DNA of 64,000 nt, taken from the NCBI RefSeq assembly GCF_001513975.1, contig NZ_KQ947987.1, positions 62,001-126,000 on the forward strand. Direction: 5' to 3'. The notes below the pieces were generated by a model. That model was not told the origin of the DNA, did not search any database, and was given only the letters and a program-made list of their open reading frames with translations. This stretch comes from Streptomyces curacoi (lineage in GTDB: Bacteria; Actinomycetota; Actinomycetes; Streptomycetales; Streptomycetaceae). Below, piece by piece: positions 27,151 to 40,106 of the stretch; the stretch's first letter is position 1; each line of letters starts with the position of its first letter. Made by a program: the position numbers and the translations under genes.

Positions 27151-30047
27151 GCCGTCGGGGGCGGAGCACTGACGGATGTCGTCGAAGTGACGGCCGTTTC
27201 AGGCAGCCCATGGATCGCTGCCGAGCAGGTGACAGTGCGGGAGGTGACGGCCGTCAAGGAGACGGTGGTCGCGGCGCGAGGCGTGCGGGCCGTCCAAGGA
27301 GCGGCGTCCCTTACGCGGGTCGCCACGACCAGTCCCGTGATCCGAGCCAGCACAAACAACAGCCGCCGGCCGAGTACCTGCGCATCGGCACCCCGGAGGG
27401 CAGCCTCAGCATGCCTGGCGAACGTCGTGAACGTGGTGACGGTGGTGACCGGGGTGAACGCGGTGGCCCCACGGCGGGGTTACCCCGTCACAGGCGTGAC
27501 CCGGAGGAGTCCCTCCCCGTTCACCTGAGTGGCGGAACGCCTGGCCCGGCCGTGCCGCCGTACCGCCCCTGTCACTACGGAGCCCCCAGCCGACGCCGCA
27601 CCCACCCGAGGCGTACCGAGCGCAGAGGAAGCCGCCCCATGCCACAGCCGACTCCGCCCTCCCCGGCCGCCCACGAGCGCTTGCCGGCTGGTGGGTCAGT
27701 CCCGTCCCCCAGGCTGGGCGCGGGGTCGTCCCCGGTCGGGGGCGCTGCGGGTCGGCGCGCACCCAACTTCCCGAGCGATCTCCCGCGCAGCTCCCCACCG
27801 ACCGACCACGACTGGTCCACGCCGGTCTCGGCGGACCAGGAGCGCTCCTTTGCCCGATCAGTGGACCGGAGCCCACAGCATGACCGGCGGCCGATGGCAG
27901 GCCAAGAGGGTCGCCCCGGCCCGTCGGAGGGGCGGGCCGAGCACTCCTGGCAGCAGCCAAGGCCGACAAGCCAGAATCCCTCACCATCTTGGGACGTGAG
28001 CGAGGGCCCCACATCTACACCACTTGTCGGCCCGGCACGGCGCTCCCGCCCGCCTCATGACGCCCCCTCGTCCGCTCAGCCGCCCACCGCGCGTCGGCTC
28101 GCCGACCTGCCTCCCACTCACAACACCTTGATGTGCGTCGCCCTCCCGGGCCTCGTGATCTCCACGGAGCAGGGCCAGTTGACCGGCCGGGGACTCGAAG
28201 GCTTCTACCGCGCGGGTCGGCGTCTGCTCTCGCGTTGCCAGATCCGTGTGGCCGGACGCGAGCCGCTCGCCGTCCAGGCCCGGATGACCGCGGCCGACCG
28301 CGCCCGCTTCGTCGGCACGCTGCGCACCTCCCCGCAGGCCGGACCGGACCCGGACGTGGTTGTCGAGCGGACACGTCACGCTGACGGCACCGAGCGGATC
28401 ACGCTGCACAGCGCGGCCGTCCGACCGCTGCGTGTACCGGTCGAGGTCGCTCTGGGCACGGATCTGGCCGACCTCGGTGCGATCGTGCACGGCACCACTG
28501 GACCGGAACTGCCCGCAAGCGTCCACGACTCCGGCCTGCGCTGGTCGTCCGCCAAGGGGTCCACGGCAGTGACGGCCGACCCGCCGCCCACCGACGCGCT
28601 GGCTTCCGCCGGTCTGCTGCGCTGGGAGCTCGCACTGCTCCCGGGCGGCAGCGCGAGCATCGAGTTGCGGGTGCGGCAGGACGGGGTGGGCCCCGTGCGC
28701 GCAGTGGGCCGAGCGGCGACCAGCCCGCTGGTCACCGCGCGGGCGGCCGGCGACGATCCCCGGGTGGCGGCGCTGCTGCGGACGAGCATCGAGGACCTCC
28801 AGGCCCTGCTGCTGCGCGACCCCGCACATCCCGCCGACACGCATCTGGCGGCTGGAGCGCCCTGGCGCTGCGGTCTGGCCCCTGCCGAGGCCCTCGCCGC
28901 GGCTCGGATGACCCTGCCCCTGGGCACCCGGCTCGCCGCCGGCACCCTGCGCACCCTCGCCCGGACCCAACTCCGCGCCCAGGGACCGCGGTCCGGCATG
29001 ATCCCCGGGCCGAGACGGGACGCGGGCACGCATCTGCCCCCGGGCTGCACGGGCACGGAGGCCACGCTGCTCTTCCCCACGCTGCTCGCGGAAGCCCGGC
29101 GCTGGGGGCTGCCCGAGCCCGAGATCGAGGAACTCCTCCCGGCGGCCGAGCGGTGCCTGACCTGGCTGCGGAGCACTGTGGGCGACGGCTCGTATCTGTC
29201 CGACCCGCGCCCCGGTGGGCCTGTCCGCTGTGAGACCCAGGCTCATGCCCACCGTGCGGCACTGCTCGGCGCCGATCTGCTCGACGCCTGCGGCAGACCT
29301 GGCGGTGCCGAGCTGCGGCACTGGGCGGAGGCGCTGCGGACGGCGTTCCGCGCGGACTTCTGGATCGACGACCTGGGAGGCGGCCGGCCCGCGGCGGCCC
29401 GCGCCCCGGACGGACGCCTCGTGCCGCATCTTGGCGCTGCCGCCGTCCACCTTCTCGACACCGGCCTGCTGGGCGGAGGGGAACAGGCCCCCGGCCTGCT
29501 CGACAAGGTGCAGACCGAACAGCTCGCCCGGCTGCTCGGTGGACCGGCCATGGACTCGGGCTGGGGCCTTCGTGGACTGGGCGTGAAGGAGGCGGGCCAC
29601 AACCCGTTCGGTCACCGCAGTGGTGCGGTCCGGGTCCATGAGACGGCGATCGCCGTCGCCGGCCTTGCCGCGGCGGACTACGAGAAGGAGGCGAGTGCGC
29701 TGCTGCGGGGCGTACTGGCGGCCGCGGAGGCGTTCGGCCATCGGCTGCCCGACATGTACGCGGGGGAGCAGCGCATCGACGGCAGTGCCCCCCTCCCGCA
29801 CCCGGCGGCCTGCCGACCCGCGGCCACCGCGGCGGCGGCCGGGGTGCTGTTGCTGACCACGCTCGCGGGCATCCGCCCGGACGCCCCCGCGGAGACGGTG
29901 ACGCTGCGGCCGATACGCAGTGCGCCGCTCGGCGAGATCGTCCTGACGGGCCTGCGAGTCGCCGGCGCCCCCTTCTCCGTACGCGTCAGCAGACTGGGCC
30001 TCGCCATGGTCGAGGAGGCGGCCGACGGGCTGCAACTGCGAGCGTGA
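27147..30047 (+). CDS. Glycogen-debranching-enzyme-like protein with long disordered N-terminus
   Basis: A 966-aa ORF. Residues from about 340 on fit the glycogen debranching N-terminal (GDE_N/MGH-like) plus (alpha/alpha)6 barrel architecture: TLMCVALPGLVISTEQGQLTGRGLEGFYRAGRRLLS, PWRCGLAPAEALAAARMTLPLGTRLAAGTLRTLARTQ, GMIPGPRRDAG, DLGGGRPAAARAPDGRLVPHL. Members act on alpha-1,6 glucan branches, but the catalytic acids could not be assigned here. The first ~340 residues are Arg/Pro/Gly/Ser-rich, unlike an enzyme, and contain RGDGGDRGERGG-type repeats; a later start, for example at a GTG or ATG near 27640, is possible. GTG 27147 is kept because it overlaps the upstream stop (GTGA). Confidence 0.75.
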   Translation: MSRRGRSTDGCRRSDGRFRQPMDRCRAGDSAGGDGRQGDGGRGARRAGRPRSGVPYAGRHDQSRDPSQHKQQPPAEYLRIGTPEGSLSMPGERRERGDGGDRGERGGPTAGLPRHRRDPEESLPVHLSGGTPGPAVPPYRPCHYGAPSRRRTHPRRTERRGSRPMPQPTPPSPAAHERLPAGGSVPSPRLGAGSSPVGGAAGRRAPNFPSDLPRSSPPTDHDWSTPVSADQERSFARSVDRSPQHDRRPMAGQEGRPGPSEGRAEHSWQQPRPTSQNPSPSWDVSEGPTSTPLVGPARRSRPPHDAPSSAQPPTARRLADLPPTHNTLMCVALPGLVISTEQGQLTGRGLEGFYRAGRRLLSRCQIRVAGREPLAVQARMTAADRARFVGTLRTSPQAGPDPDVVVERTRHADGTERITLHSAAVRPLRVPVEVALGTDLADLGAIVHGTTGPELPASVHDSGLRWSSAKGSTAVTADPPPTDALASAGLLRWELALLPGGSASIELRVRQDGVGPVRAVGRAATSPLVTARAAGDDPRVAALLRTSIEDLQALLLRDPAHPADTHLAAGAPWRCGLAPAEALAAARMTLPLGTRLAAGTLRTLARTQLRAQGPRSGMIPGPRRDAGTHLPPGCTGTEATLLFPTLLAEARRWGLPEPEIEELLPAAERCLTWLRSTVGDGSYLSDPRPGGPVRCETQAHAHRAALLGADLLDACGRPGGAELRHWAEALRTAFRADFWIDDLGGGRPAAARAPDGRLVPHLGAAAVHLLDTGLLGGGEQAPGLLDKVQTEQLARLLGGPAMDSGWGLRGLGVKEAGHNPFGHRSGAVRVHETAIAVAGLAAADYEKEASALLRGVLAAAEAFGHRLPDMYAGEQRIDGSAPLPHPAACRPAATAAAAGVLLLTTLAGIRPDAPAETVTLRPIRSAPLGEIVLTGLRVAGAPFSVRVSRLGLAMVEEAADGLQLRA

Positions 30048-30146
30048 CCTCGTACGACGCCATTCGGCATGACCATGGGAGGAGATGCTGGGGCTCATAC
30101 CGGGCCGAATTGGATCAGCTGCCGCCGGGGCCGACGAAGGGAGTGC

Positions 30147-30171
30147 TTATCGTCAGGCAGACGACTATGAT
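30147..30171 (+). promoter_or_regulatory. Inverted repeat and -10 element before the Nudix regulator
   Basis: TTATCGTC-AGGCA-GACGACTA (30147-30167) is a near-perfect inverted repeat. Its right end merges with TATGAT (30166-30171), a good -10 only six bases before the ATG at 30178. This suggests a leaderless transcript repressed by a dimeric regulator, plausibly the Nudix-HTH protein itself. Confidence 0.5.
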
Positions 30172-30177
30172 CGCCGC

Positions 30178-30936
30178 ATGCCCTACGACCCGTCAGCCTT
30201 TCCGCCCTTTGCCGTCACCGTGGACCTGGTCGTACTGACCGTGCGCCGCCATGCTCTGTGCGCGCTGGCGGTGCGCAGGGGCGAACCGCCGTTCCAGGGG
30301 CGCTGGGCACTGCCCGGTGGGTTCGTACGGGCCGACGAGGACCTGGCGCAGGCCGCCGCGCGCGAATTGGCCGAGGAGACCGGGCTGCGCGCCCACGACC
30401 CGGCCGCCCCGGCACAGGACAACGGCGCCCACCTGGAGCAGCTCGCGACCTACGGCGACCCCAAGCGGGATCCCCGGATGCGGGTGGTCAGCGTCGCCCA
30501 CCTCGCGCTCGCCCCCGACCTGCCCGCACCGCGCGCGGGAGGCGACGCCAGCAATGCCCGCTGGGCCCCGGTCGACGAACTGCTGCAGCAGGGCGGCTAC
30601 GGCCGCGACGGCGAGCCGGTGGCGCCGCTCGCCTTCGACCACGCGCAGATCCTGGCCGACGGTGTGGAACGCGCCCGCTCCAAGATCGAGTACTCGTCCC
30701 TGGCCACGGCGTTCTGCCCCACCGAGTTCACCGTCGGCGAGTTGCGCCGTGTCTACGAGGCGGTGTGGGGAGTGGCGCTCGACCCGCGCAACTTCCACCG
30801 CAAGGTGACCGGCACGCCGGGCTTCCTCGTCCCCACCGGCGGCACCACCACCCGTCAGGGCGGTCGCCCCGCCCAGCTCTTCCGGGCCGGCGGAGCCACG
30901 CTGCTCAACCCCCCGATGCTGCGCCCCGAGGTCTGA
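30178..30936 (+). CDS. Nudix hydrolase-like regulator with C-terminal winged helix (NrtR-like)
   Basis: A 252-aa protein. Residues 10-150 form a Nudix domain (FQGRWALPGGFVRADEDLAQAAARELAEETGL; the GX5EX7REUXEEXGU box is essentially intact). Residues 170-245 form a winged helix (YSSLATAFCPTEFTVGELRR, VYEAVWGVALDPRNFHRKV, GRPAQLFR), the arrangement of NrtR-type repressors of NAD metabolism. It may bind ADP-ribose or a related nucleotide and control transcription rather than hydrolyse. ATG 30178 has no ribosome site, but a -10 six bases away suggests leaderless translation. No NAD gene is adjacent, so the regulon is unknown. Confidence 0.82.
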   Translation: MPYDPSAFPPFAVTVDLVVLTVRRHALCALAVRRGEPPFQGRWALPGGFVRADEDLAQAAARELAEETGLRAHDPAAPAQDNGAHLEQLATYGDPKRDPRMRVVSVAHLALAPDLPAPRAGGDASNARWAPVDELLQQGGYGRDGEPVAPLAFDHAQILADGVERARSKIEYSSLATAFCPTEFTVGELRRVYEAVWGVALDPRNFHRKVTGTPGFLVPTGGTTTRQGGRPAQLFRAGGATLLNPPMLRPEV

Positions 30937-31089
30937 CGCGAGAGCAGGACCGCGACGCCGGTCCGGACGTGAATCCGGCGGTCCGGACCCGCGAGTGGAG
31001 GCGAACAGGGGTCCGAGCGAAGCGAGTGCGCTTGCGAGCTGGCCTTGCGCTGCCCGAAAAAACGGACATAACGCGCTATCTTGCTACGG

Positions 31090-32979
31090 GTGATCGAGGC
31101 CATCGGATTGACCAGCAACCCTCGCAAGGAGCTTCCCCCCGCCGTCGACGACGTTTCCTTCGAGGCCCGCGCGGGCCATGTCACCGCGCTGCTCGGGGCG
31201 CCGGGAGCGGGCAAGACGACGGTGCTCAGACTCATGCTCGAGCTCCAACGCGGCTGTGGCATCACCTACTTCAGGGGCCGCCCCCTGCACCGCATCGCCC
31301 ATCCCTCGCGCGAAGTCGGTGTGCTTCTGGGCGATGTCCCCGGGCACCCGGCCCGCACGGTCCGCGGCCATCTGCGCATGCTGTGCGCCGCCGCGGGCGT
31401 GCCGGCCCGGCGCGCCGACGAAGTCCTGGAGGTGGTGGGCCTCGTCAGCCTGGGCGAGGAACGCCTCGCCACCCTCTCGCGCGGCATGGACCGCCGCCTC
31501 GGTCTGGCCTGCGCCCTGCTCGCCGACCCGCACACACTCGTGCTCGACGATCCCGCGGGCGGGCTCTCGACCCGCGAGAGCCGCTGGCTCTACGGCATGC
31601 TGCGCGCACACGCGGCCCAGGGCGGCACGGTTCTGCTGACCACGGCCGACCCCAAGGAAGCCGCCCGCAACGCCGACCGGGTCGTCACGCTGGAGCGGGG
31701 CAGACTCGTCGCCGACCAGGAAGCCGCCGAATTCTCCCGCACCCGGCTGCGCCCCCGCGTCGCCGTCCGCACCCCCCACGCCCCCCGCCTCGCCGCCCTG
31801 CTCGCCAAGGAGGCGCGCACCGCACAACGCTCCGTCGAGGTCGTGCGCGAGGGTGGCAACCGCCTCTCCGTGTACGGCAGCACCTGCGCCGACGTCGGCG
31901 AGACCGCGTTCCGCCACGGCATCCTCGTACACCAACTCGCCGACGAGATCGGCGACATGGGGCCTGACGCCGCGGCGCGCCCGGCCGAGCCGCGAGCCGA
32001 CAAGGCGGCGCGGACGCCCGACGCGGCATCGGCCGCGGCCCCGCAGAAGGCGTCCGCAGAGGCTCCCCGCGCAGCAGCGGGTGAGCCGCCGTCGGCCGGT
32101 GCGTCCGCAAGCGGTGACGGGTCTTCGTCCCAGGCCGCCGGTTCGCGCCCGTCGGCCGCCTCCGCCGATGGTCTGCCCGAGCTCCCTCCCCCGATCTCCG
32201 TCCGCCCCGCCCCCAGCCCCCTCCGCCCCCTCCGTTACGAGCTCCGTCGCGCCGCCGGCGTCGGCACGGGGTTCCTCACCGCGGCCGCCGTGCTCGTGGT
32301 GTCCGCCCTCACCGCCGTACTGCTGGCCCGGATCGGGCACACGCCGCAGCCGCGCCTGCTGGTCGCGTGGCCGCAGGAGCTCCCGCTGCCGCCCGCGGCG
32401 CTCGGAGCCGGGCTGCTCGGCGCGATCGCGTTCGGCGACGAGTTCCGTCACCCCGCCCTGGCCGCGGATCGCGGCACCGTCCCCCGCCGGCTGGGGCTGC
32501 TGGCCGCGAAACTTCTCGTCGCCTCCGCCGTCGCGCTGGCGCTGGCCGTGCTCACCGTGGGCTGCGACGCCGAAGTGCTCTACCTCGTATACGGACCGGA
32601 GCTGGCGAAGGTTCCCGCCGACTGGCTTTCGCTGAGCGCGAGTTGGATCGGGCTCGTGGTCGGCTGCGCCTGGGCCGGCGTGCTGGCCGCGGGTCTCTTC
32701 CGGTCCACCACGGCCGGGCTCGCGGCGGTGGTCGCCGTACCCGTCGCCGTCGTCCCCCTCGTGCAGAAGGCCCTGGAAGGGCCGTCCGTGCGGACGGCGG
32801 CCGGGTTTCCGCTGCGGCTGCGCGAGGTGGTCCTCTCCCAGTGGCCGTTCGGGGGAGAGCGCTATCTGGCCGCCGTCGCGCGCGTGGTCGCCCAACCCGT
32901 CGGCGGCGCACTGACGTTGTCGCTGACCGCCCTGCTCTGTGCCTATCTGCTCACAACCGTGCGTAGCAGGGTCCGATGA
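31090..32979 (+). CDS. ABC transporter, ATP-binding domain fused to membrane domain
   Basis: A 629-aa protein. Residues 1-230 are an ABC ATPase with Walker A GAPGAGKTT and a signature-like TLSRGMDRRLGLA. However, Walker B ends LVLDDPAGG (Asp where the catalytic Glu is usual), the H-loop reads LLTTADP (no His), and the Q-loop position reads GVLLGDVPG. After an Ala/Pro-rich linker (about 300-380) come about six membrane segments. ATP hydrolysis may therefore be weak or regulatory. GTG 31090 is chosen; TATCTT at 31077-31082 could be a -10 giving a leaderless mRNA. whiH follows and its longer frame overlaps the stop (ATGA), consistent with the conserved Streptomyces order. Confidence 0.85.
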   Translation: MIEAIGLTSNPRKELPPAVDDVSFEARAGHVTALLGAPGAGKTTVLRLMLELQRGCGITYFRGRPLHRIAHPSREVGVLLGDVPGHPARTVRGHLRMLCAAAGVPARRADEVLEVVGLVSLGEERLATLSRGMDRRLGLACALLADPHTLVLDDPAGGLSTRESRWLYGMLRAHAAQGGTVLLTTADPKEAARNADRVVTLERGRLVADQEAAEFSRTRLRPRVAVRTPHAPRLAALLAKEARTAQRSVEVVREGGNRLSVYGSTCADVGETAFRHGILVHQLADEIGDMGPDAAARPAEPRADKAARTPDAASAAAPQKASAEAPRAAAGEPPSAGASASGDGSSSQAAGSRPSAASADGLPELPPPISVRPAPSPLRPLRYELRRAAGVGTGFLTAAAVLVVSALTAVLLARIGHTPQPRLLVAWPQELPLPPAALGAGLLGAIAFGDEFRHPALAADRGTVPRRLGLLAAKLLVASAVALALAVLTVGCDAEVLYLVYGPELAKVPADWLSLSASWIGLVVGCAWAGVLAAGLFRSTTAGLAAVVAVPVAVVPLVQKALEGPSVRTAAGFPLRLREVVLSQWPFGGERYLAAVARVVAQPVGGALTLSLTALLCAYLLTTVRSRVR

Positions 32980-33044
32980 CGACCGTCCGTGCTCTTCCCG
33001 GTTCTGTCGTGCGCACAACTCCCTGGGGGGAAGCCCATTTCTTT

Positions 33045-33051
33045 CCGATAA
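33045..33051 (+). promoter_or_regulatory. Possible sigma-WhiG -10 element of whiH
   Basis: CCGATAA matches the -10 half of the WhiG consensus (TAAA-N15-GCCGATAA), and whiH is a known WhiG-dependent gene. A good TAAA is not present at the right spacing, so only the -10 half is supported. Confidence 0.35.
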
Positions 33052-33143
33052 GGCGTCAATTGCGACGGGGTGAGCGATCACCCTTTCGTGTGCTTTTCAC
33101 CAAAGACCTCAAGGGAGTTGAGAACGGCGCCGACAAAGGATCC

Positions 33144-34031
33144 GTGAGTACCCTTGCGCACACCATGATGACCGCCGCCCGCGCCACCGACTCCGGTCTC
33201 GTCGGCCCGGGCGAACTCGACCGCTACCCCTACGCCGAGGCCCCCGTCGCCGACCGCGTCGGAGCCTCCGCCTGGGACACCGCGGAGCCGGAGCTGGGCC
33301 GTGTCGGCCGACGCGCCGCGGGCAGCCGCGGACGCGGGCTGCACGGCCAACTCGTTCAGCAGCTGGGCCAGATGATCGTCTCCGGCGACCTGGGCGCAGA
33401 CCGCCCGCTCGTGCCCGAGGAGATCGGCCAGCGCTTCGAGGTCTCCCGCACCGTCGTCCGCGAGTCGCTCCGGGTCCTGGAGGCCAAGGGCCTGGTCAGC
33501 GCCCGCCCGAACGTCGGCACGCGGGTGCGACCCGTCAGTGACTGGAACCTCCTGGACCCGGACATCATCGAGTGGCGGGCCTTCGGGCCGCAGCGCGACG
33601 ATCAGCGCCGGGAGCTGAGCGAGCTGCGCTGGACGATCGAGCCGCTCGCCGCCCGCCTCGCCGCCGGGCACGGGCGCGACGACGTCCAGCAGCGGCTCGG
33701 CGACATGGTCGAGATCATGAGCCACGCGATGGGGCAGGGTGACGTCCTCACCTTCTCCCGCGCCGACACCGAGTTCCATACGCTGCTCATCCAGATCGCC
33801 GGCAACCGCATGCTGGAGCACCTGTCGGGCATCGTGTCGGCGGCGCTGCAGGTCTCCGGCGGCCCGGTCACGGGATGTGACCGGCCGAACGAGACGACGC
33901 TGGCGCACCACAGCCGGATCGTCGATGCCCTCGCCACCGGCGACGGCGCGGCTGCCGAGGTGGCCATGCGTCAGCTCCTCACCGTCCATCCCGAGGTGGA
34001 GCGCGTGGTGCCCGCGCCTCGCGAGCACTGA
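33144..34031 (+). CDS. whiH: GntR-family sporulation regulator WhiH
   Basis: A 295-aa GntR/FadR-type regulator. The winged HTH is GLHGQLVQQLGQMIVSGDLG, LVPEEIGQRFEVSRTVVRES and LRVLEAKGLVSARPNVGTRV; the FCD ligand domain follows (residues about 140-280). WhiH is needed for septation in aerial hyphae of Streptomyces. It sits directly upstream of hrdB, the diagnostic order. GTG 33144 is preferred because AAAGGA lies just upstream and it gives the WhiH length; an in-frame ATG at 32976 overlaps the ABC gene stop and is an alternative. Confidence 0.92.
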   Translation: MSTLAHTMMTAARATDSGLVGPGELDRYPYAEAPVADRVGASAWDTAEPELGRVGRRAAGSRGRGLHGQLVQQLGQMIVSGDLGADRPLVPEEIGQRFEVSRTVVRESLRVLEAKGLVSARPNVGTRVRPVSDWNLLDPDIIEWRAFGPQRDDQRRELSELRWTIEPLAARLAAGHGRDDVQQRLGDMVEIMSHAMGQGDVLTFSRADTEFHTLLIQIAGNRMLEHLSGIVSAALQVSGGPVTGCDRPNETTLAHHSRIVDALATGDGAAAEVAMRQLLTVHPEVERVVPAPREH

Positions 34032-34103
34032 CCGCGCACCCGGGTGGCGCGGCCGGGGTGCCTCCCCCTCCTGTGGCATCGCTCGGCCTGCGTCACCCCT
34101 CCC

Positions 34104-34144
34104 GTCGGACCCGCAGGATCCACCCCGGATCCTGCGGGTCCGAC
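34104..34144 (+). terminator. whiH terminator
   Basis: A perfect 18-bp stem, GTCGGACCCGCAGGATCC, loop ACCCC, 72 bp after the whiH stop. It isolates hrdB from read-through. Confidence 0.85.
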
Positions 34145-34315
34145 GGTGCGACGAGGTGACGGAATCGCCGTACAGTGCGTGGTCCAGGGTGCGGACGACC
34201 TCTTCTGTCCGCTTCTGCCAGCCTTTGATCGGTTACGGGATGTGACTCGGGCCACGCAGATTGGGCGTAACGCTCGGGGAAACAACGCGATGACCTAAGA
34301 GGTGACTGCCGAGGA

Positions 34316-34345
34316 GGGAATACGGACGCCGCTCAAGGCGCTGTG
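34316..34345 (+). promoter_or_regulatory. Candidate stress (sigma-R type) promoter of hrdB
   Basis: GGGAAT at 34316-34321 fits the -35 of extracytoplasmic sigma-R promoters (GGAAT-N18-GTT), and hrdB is known to have such a second promoter in Streptomyces coelicolor. The -10 region here is imperfect (GCTGTG about 34340-34345). The housekeeping promoter must lie in 34240-34300 but has no clear boxes. Confidence 0.4.
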
Positions 34346-34450
34346 CATCTTCCCGGCCCCCGCACCGTCGGCCATCCCCAGGCCGGTGGTCGGCTCCTGT
34401 CCGCCGTGGACGGGGCCGGAAGCCGTTTTCAACGTTCCGAGAGGTTGTTC

Positions 34451-35980
<1,530 letters not shown>

Positions 35981-36002
35981 GTCGCATTTCCGTACGACCC
36001 GA

Positions 36003-36035
36003 AAGGTCCGGTCCCCCGAGTGAGGGCCGGGCCTT
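36003..36035 (+). terminator. hrdB terminator
   Basis: A 12-bp stem with two G-U pairs, AAGGTCCGGTCC with GGGCCGGGCCTT, 22 bp past the hrdB stop. Confidence 0.7.
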
Positions 36036-36115
36036 CGTGCTGTCGCGCGGGTGCGGGCCGCGGCGGACTGAATCACCCTGGGTGTTCCATGACCACCACA
36101 GAGTGAGGAGGGGGC

Positions 36116-36973
36116 ATGCGTCGTTCCTTCACCCGTGCGCTGGCCCGGCCGCTGGTTCTGGCCGCCGCGGCGGCCGCCATACCCTTGGGGTCCGCCGCCC
36201 CTGCCGCCGCCGGCAGCGTCGTCGTCGGTGGGTTCCCGGTCGATGTGTCCGACAGTCCGTGGACCGTGGCGCTGTCCAGTCGTGACCGGTTCGGGGGTAC
36301 GCGGTCAGGGCAGTTCTGCGTCGGTGTGGCAGTCGGCCGGTCCACGGTGCTCACCGCGGCCCACTGCTTGAGCAAGGAGGTCCTGGGCTCGGCCGCGGAG
36401 CGGATGACCGGCCTCAGGGTCATCGCAGGCCGTACGGATCTGCTGTCGTCTCAGGGGCAGGAGATCGGCGTCCGTGGCACCTGGGTGAATCCGGCCTACG
36501 ACGCCGCCACCAACGCGGGGGACTTCGCCGTCGTCACCCTCGCCCAGCCCCTTCCCGCCAGTTCGGTCATCCGGATGGCGGCCGCCGGCGATCCCGCCTA
36601 CGTGCCGGGCACGGAGGCCCTGGTCTACGGGTGGGGGGATCTCACAGGCGCAGGCGACTACGCGCGCAGCCTGCGGGCGGCACGCGTGCATGTCCTGCCC
36701 GACGTCCTGTGCAGGCAGGCGTATTCGGGCGGCGGGGACGGCAGCTACCTGGCCGACAGAATGGTCTGCGCCGGTGAGTGGGAGGGCGGCCAGGACGCCT
36801 GTCAGGGGGACAGCGGAGGGCCGCTGGTCGCCCAGGGGAAGCTGATCGGGCTCGTGTCCTGGGGGAGCGGCTGCGGGCGGGCGGGCAGCCCCGGCGTGTA
36901 CACACGGGTGTCCGACGTCCTGCGGACGCTGGGGTGGCGCACCGCGACGCAGCAGCGCCCTGCGGGCGGCTGA
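36116..36973 (+). CDS. Secreted trypsin-like serine protease (S1 family)
   Basis: A 285-aa precursor. The N-terminus is a signal peptide ([11 protein letters not shown], then a hydrophobic alanine-rich core and APAAAG). The mature part shows [18 protein letters not shown], catalytic His in VLTAAHC, catalytic Asp in AGDFAVVTL and catalytic Ser in [10 protein letters not shown]. Asp six residues before the Ser ([13 protein letters not shown]) predicts cleavage after Arg or Lys. It is probably extracellular. ATG 36116 has GAGGAGGGG just upstream. It lies downstream of hrdB on the same strand but beyond a terminator. Confidence 0.94.
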   Translation: MRRSFTRALARPLVLAAAAAAIPLGSAAPAAAGSVVVGGFPVDVSDSPWTVALSSRDRFGGTRSGQFCVGVAVGRSTVLTAAHCLSKEVLGSAAERMTGLRVIAGRTDLLSSQGQEIGVRGTWVNPAYDAATNAGDFAVVTLAQPLPASSVIRMAAAGDPAYVPGTEALVYGWGDLTGAGDYARSLRAARVHVLPDVLCRQAYSGGGDGSYLADRMVCAGEWEGGQDACQGDSGGPLVAQGKLIGLVSWGSGCGRAGSPGVYTRVSDVLRTLGWRTATQQRPAGG

Positions 36974-37004
36974 GGGGGCCCGCAGGGCTCGCGGAGTATG
37001 CGCG

Positions 37005-37040
37005 CGGGCGGCCGTCCCTGCTGTCAGGGACGGCCGCCCG
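37005..37040. terminator. Bidirectional terminator between protease and DUF7455 gene
   Basis: A perfect 16-bp stem, CGGGCGGCCGTCCCTG, loop CTGT, midway between two convergent genes. Confidence 0.85.
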
Positions 37041-37084
37041 TCAACCGGCCTGTGCCGGAGCTGGCTCGTCGTGGACGCGAGGTG

Positions 37085-37315
37085 TCAGCGCTCTTCTTCG
37101 GAAGCGGTGGCCGGAATCGACGTCAGCCGCTCCGTCTCGTCCTGTATCTCAGCGGCGATCTTCTTGAGTTCCGGCTCGAACTTGCGGCCGTGGTGGGCGC
37201 AGAAGAGCAGCTCTCCGCCGCTGAGCAGGACGACACGCACGTATGCCTGTGCGCCGCAGCGGTCGCAGCGGTCAGCGGCCGTCAGCGGGCTCGCGGGGGT
37301 CAGAACAGTAGTCAC
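37085..37315 (-). CDS. Small zinc-ribbon-like protein (DUF7455 type)
   Basis: A 76-aa protein with two Cys/His pairs: DRCDRCGAQAYVRVVLLSGGEL and LFCAHHGRKFEPELKK, which look like a zinc ribbon, followed by a charged helix. Proteins of this kind are conserved beside hrdB/parE in Streptomyces. GTG 37315 has AGAAGAGG upstream. Function unknown. Confidence 0.8.
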   Translation of the reverse strand: MTTVLTPASPLTAADRCDRCGAQAYVRVVLLSGGELLFCAHHGRKFEPELKKIAAEIQDETERLTSIPATASEEER

Positions 37316-37759
37316 GTCGCCTCTTCTCTAGCTCGACGAGCTGTCGTACCAGGGTCAACATCCAACCAGCCCCAAAACGTTCCCGCTCGTGGCTTCTCCC
37401 AGAGAGAAATTTTCTGCGGGCGGTCGGCTGCTGCCGGTTTGGCGGCGAATGTGCCGTATTGCGTATCTGTCGTGCTTACGGTTTCGCGCTGTCGGTCAAG
37501 GTCGGTCCTCCCGGCTGGCTTGCCGGTTTGTTCATGAGGACGTGCCCGGAGCCTAAATGGTTCATGCCTGGAAGGGAACGTGATATGTACTTCACCCCAT
37601 CGAGGGATCGAACACGCATGCGACCCTGGACTAGTCTGTGTTTCGCACGAGGGTGGCGTTACAACGGCTCTACCAGGCCTCGGTACCCTCTTGACGGCGA
37701 CCGAAGCCGCGCCCTTACCCACCAGGGCGCCACCTGAAATTCAGCGAGGAGCGAACCGC
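37316..37759. other. 444-bp divergent intergenic region before parE
   Basis: This holds the promoters of the small zinc-ribbon gene and parE. TAGTCT at about 37631-37636 is a plausible -10. A sequence TCGAACACGCATGCGA (37605-37620) resembles an SOS box in its left half only. No gene is seen. Confidence 0.4.
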
Positions 37760-39883
<2,124 letters not shown>

Positions 39884-39896
39884 CCGCGGCGCTGGG

Positions 39897-39921
39897 CCTG
39901 GGGCCGCGTTTTGGCCCCAGG
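39897..39921 (+). terminator. parE terminator
   Basis: A 9-bp perfect stem CCTGGGGCC with loop GCGTTTT, 13 bp past the stop. A second GGCCCCAGGCTT copy follows. Confidence 0.75.
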
Positions 39922-40106
39922 CTTCGCCTTCGGCCCCAGGCTTCTCTGGGGTCCCACCCGCATCGCCTGTGCGGCTTTCGCCGTCGGGTGGGGGTGGCCC
40001 CTGGGGGGCTTCTCGCCGTGGGCGGCTGTGCGGTGTCATCACCTGATGGGGTGAAGCGCCCGGAGAAGCAGAGTCGTAGATCTTTCCGTTCTGTCCATGC
40101 TTGGGC

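Noticed and set aside
37605..37620. SOS box upstream of parE
   Set aside because: Only the left half (TCGAAC) fits; the right half has two mismatches in the most conserved bases, and parE is not known to be LexA-controlled.
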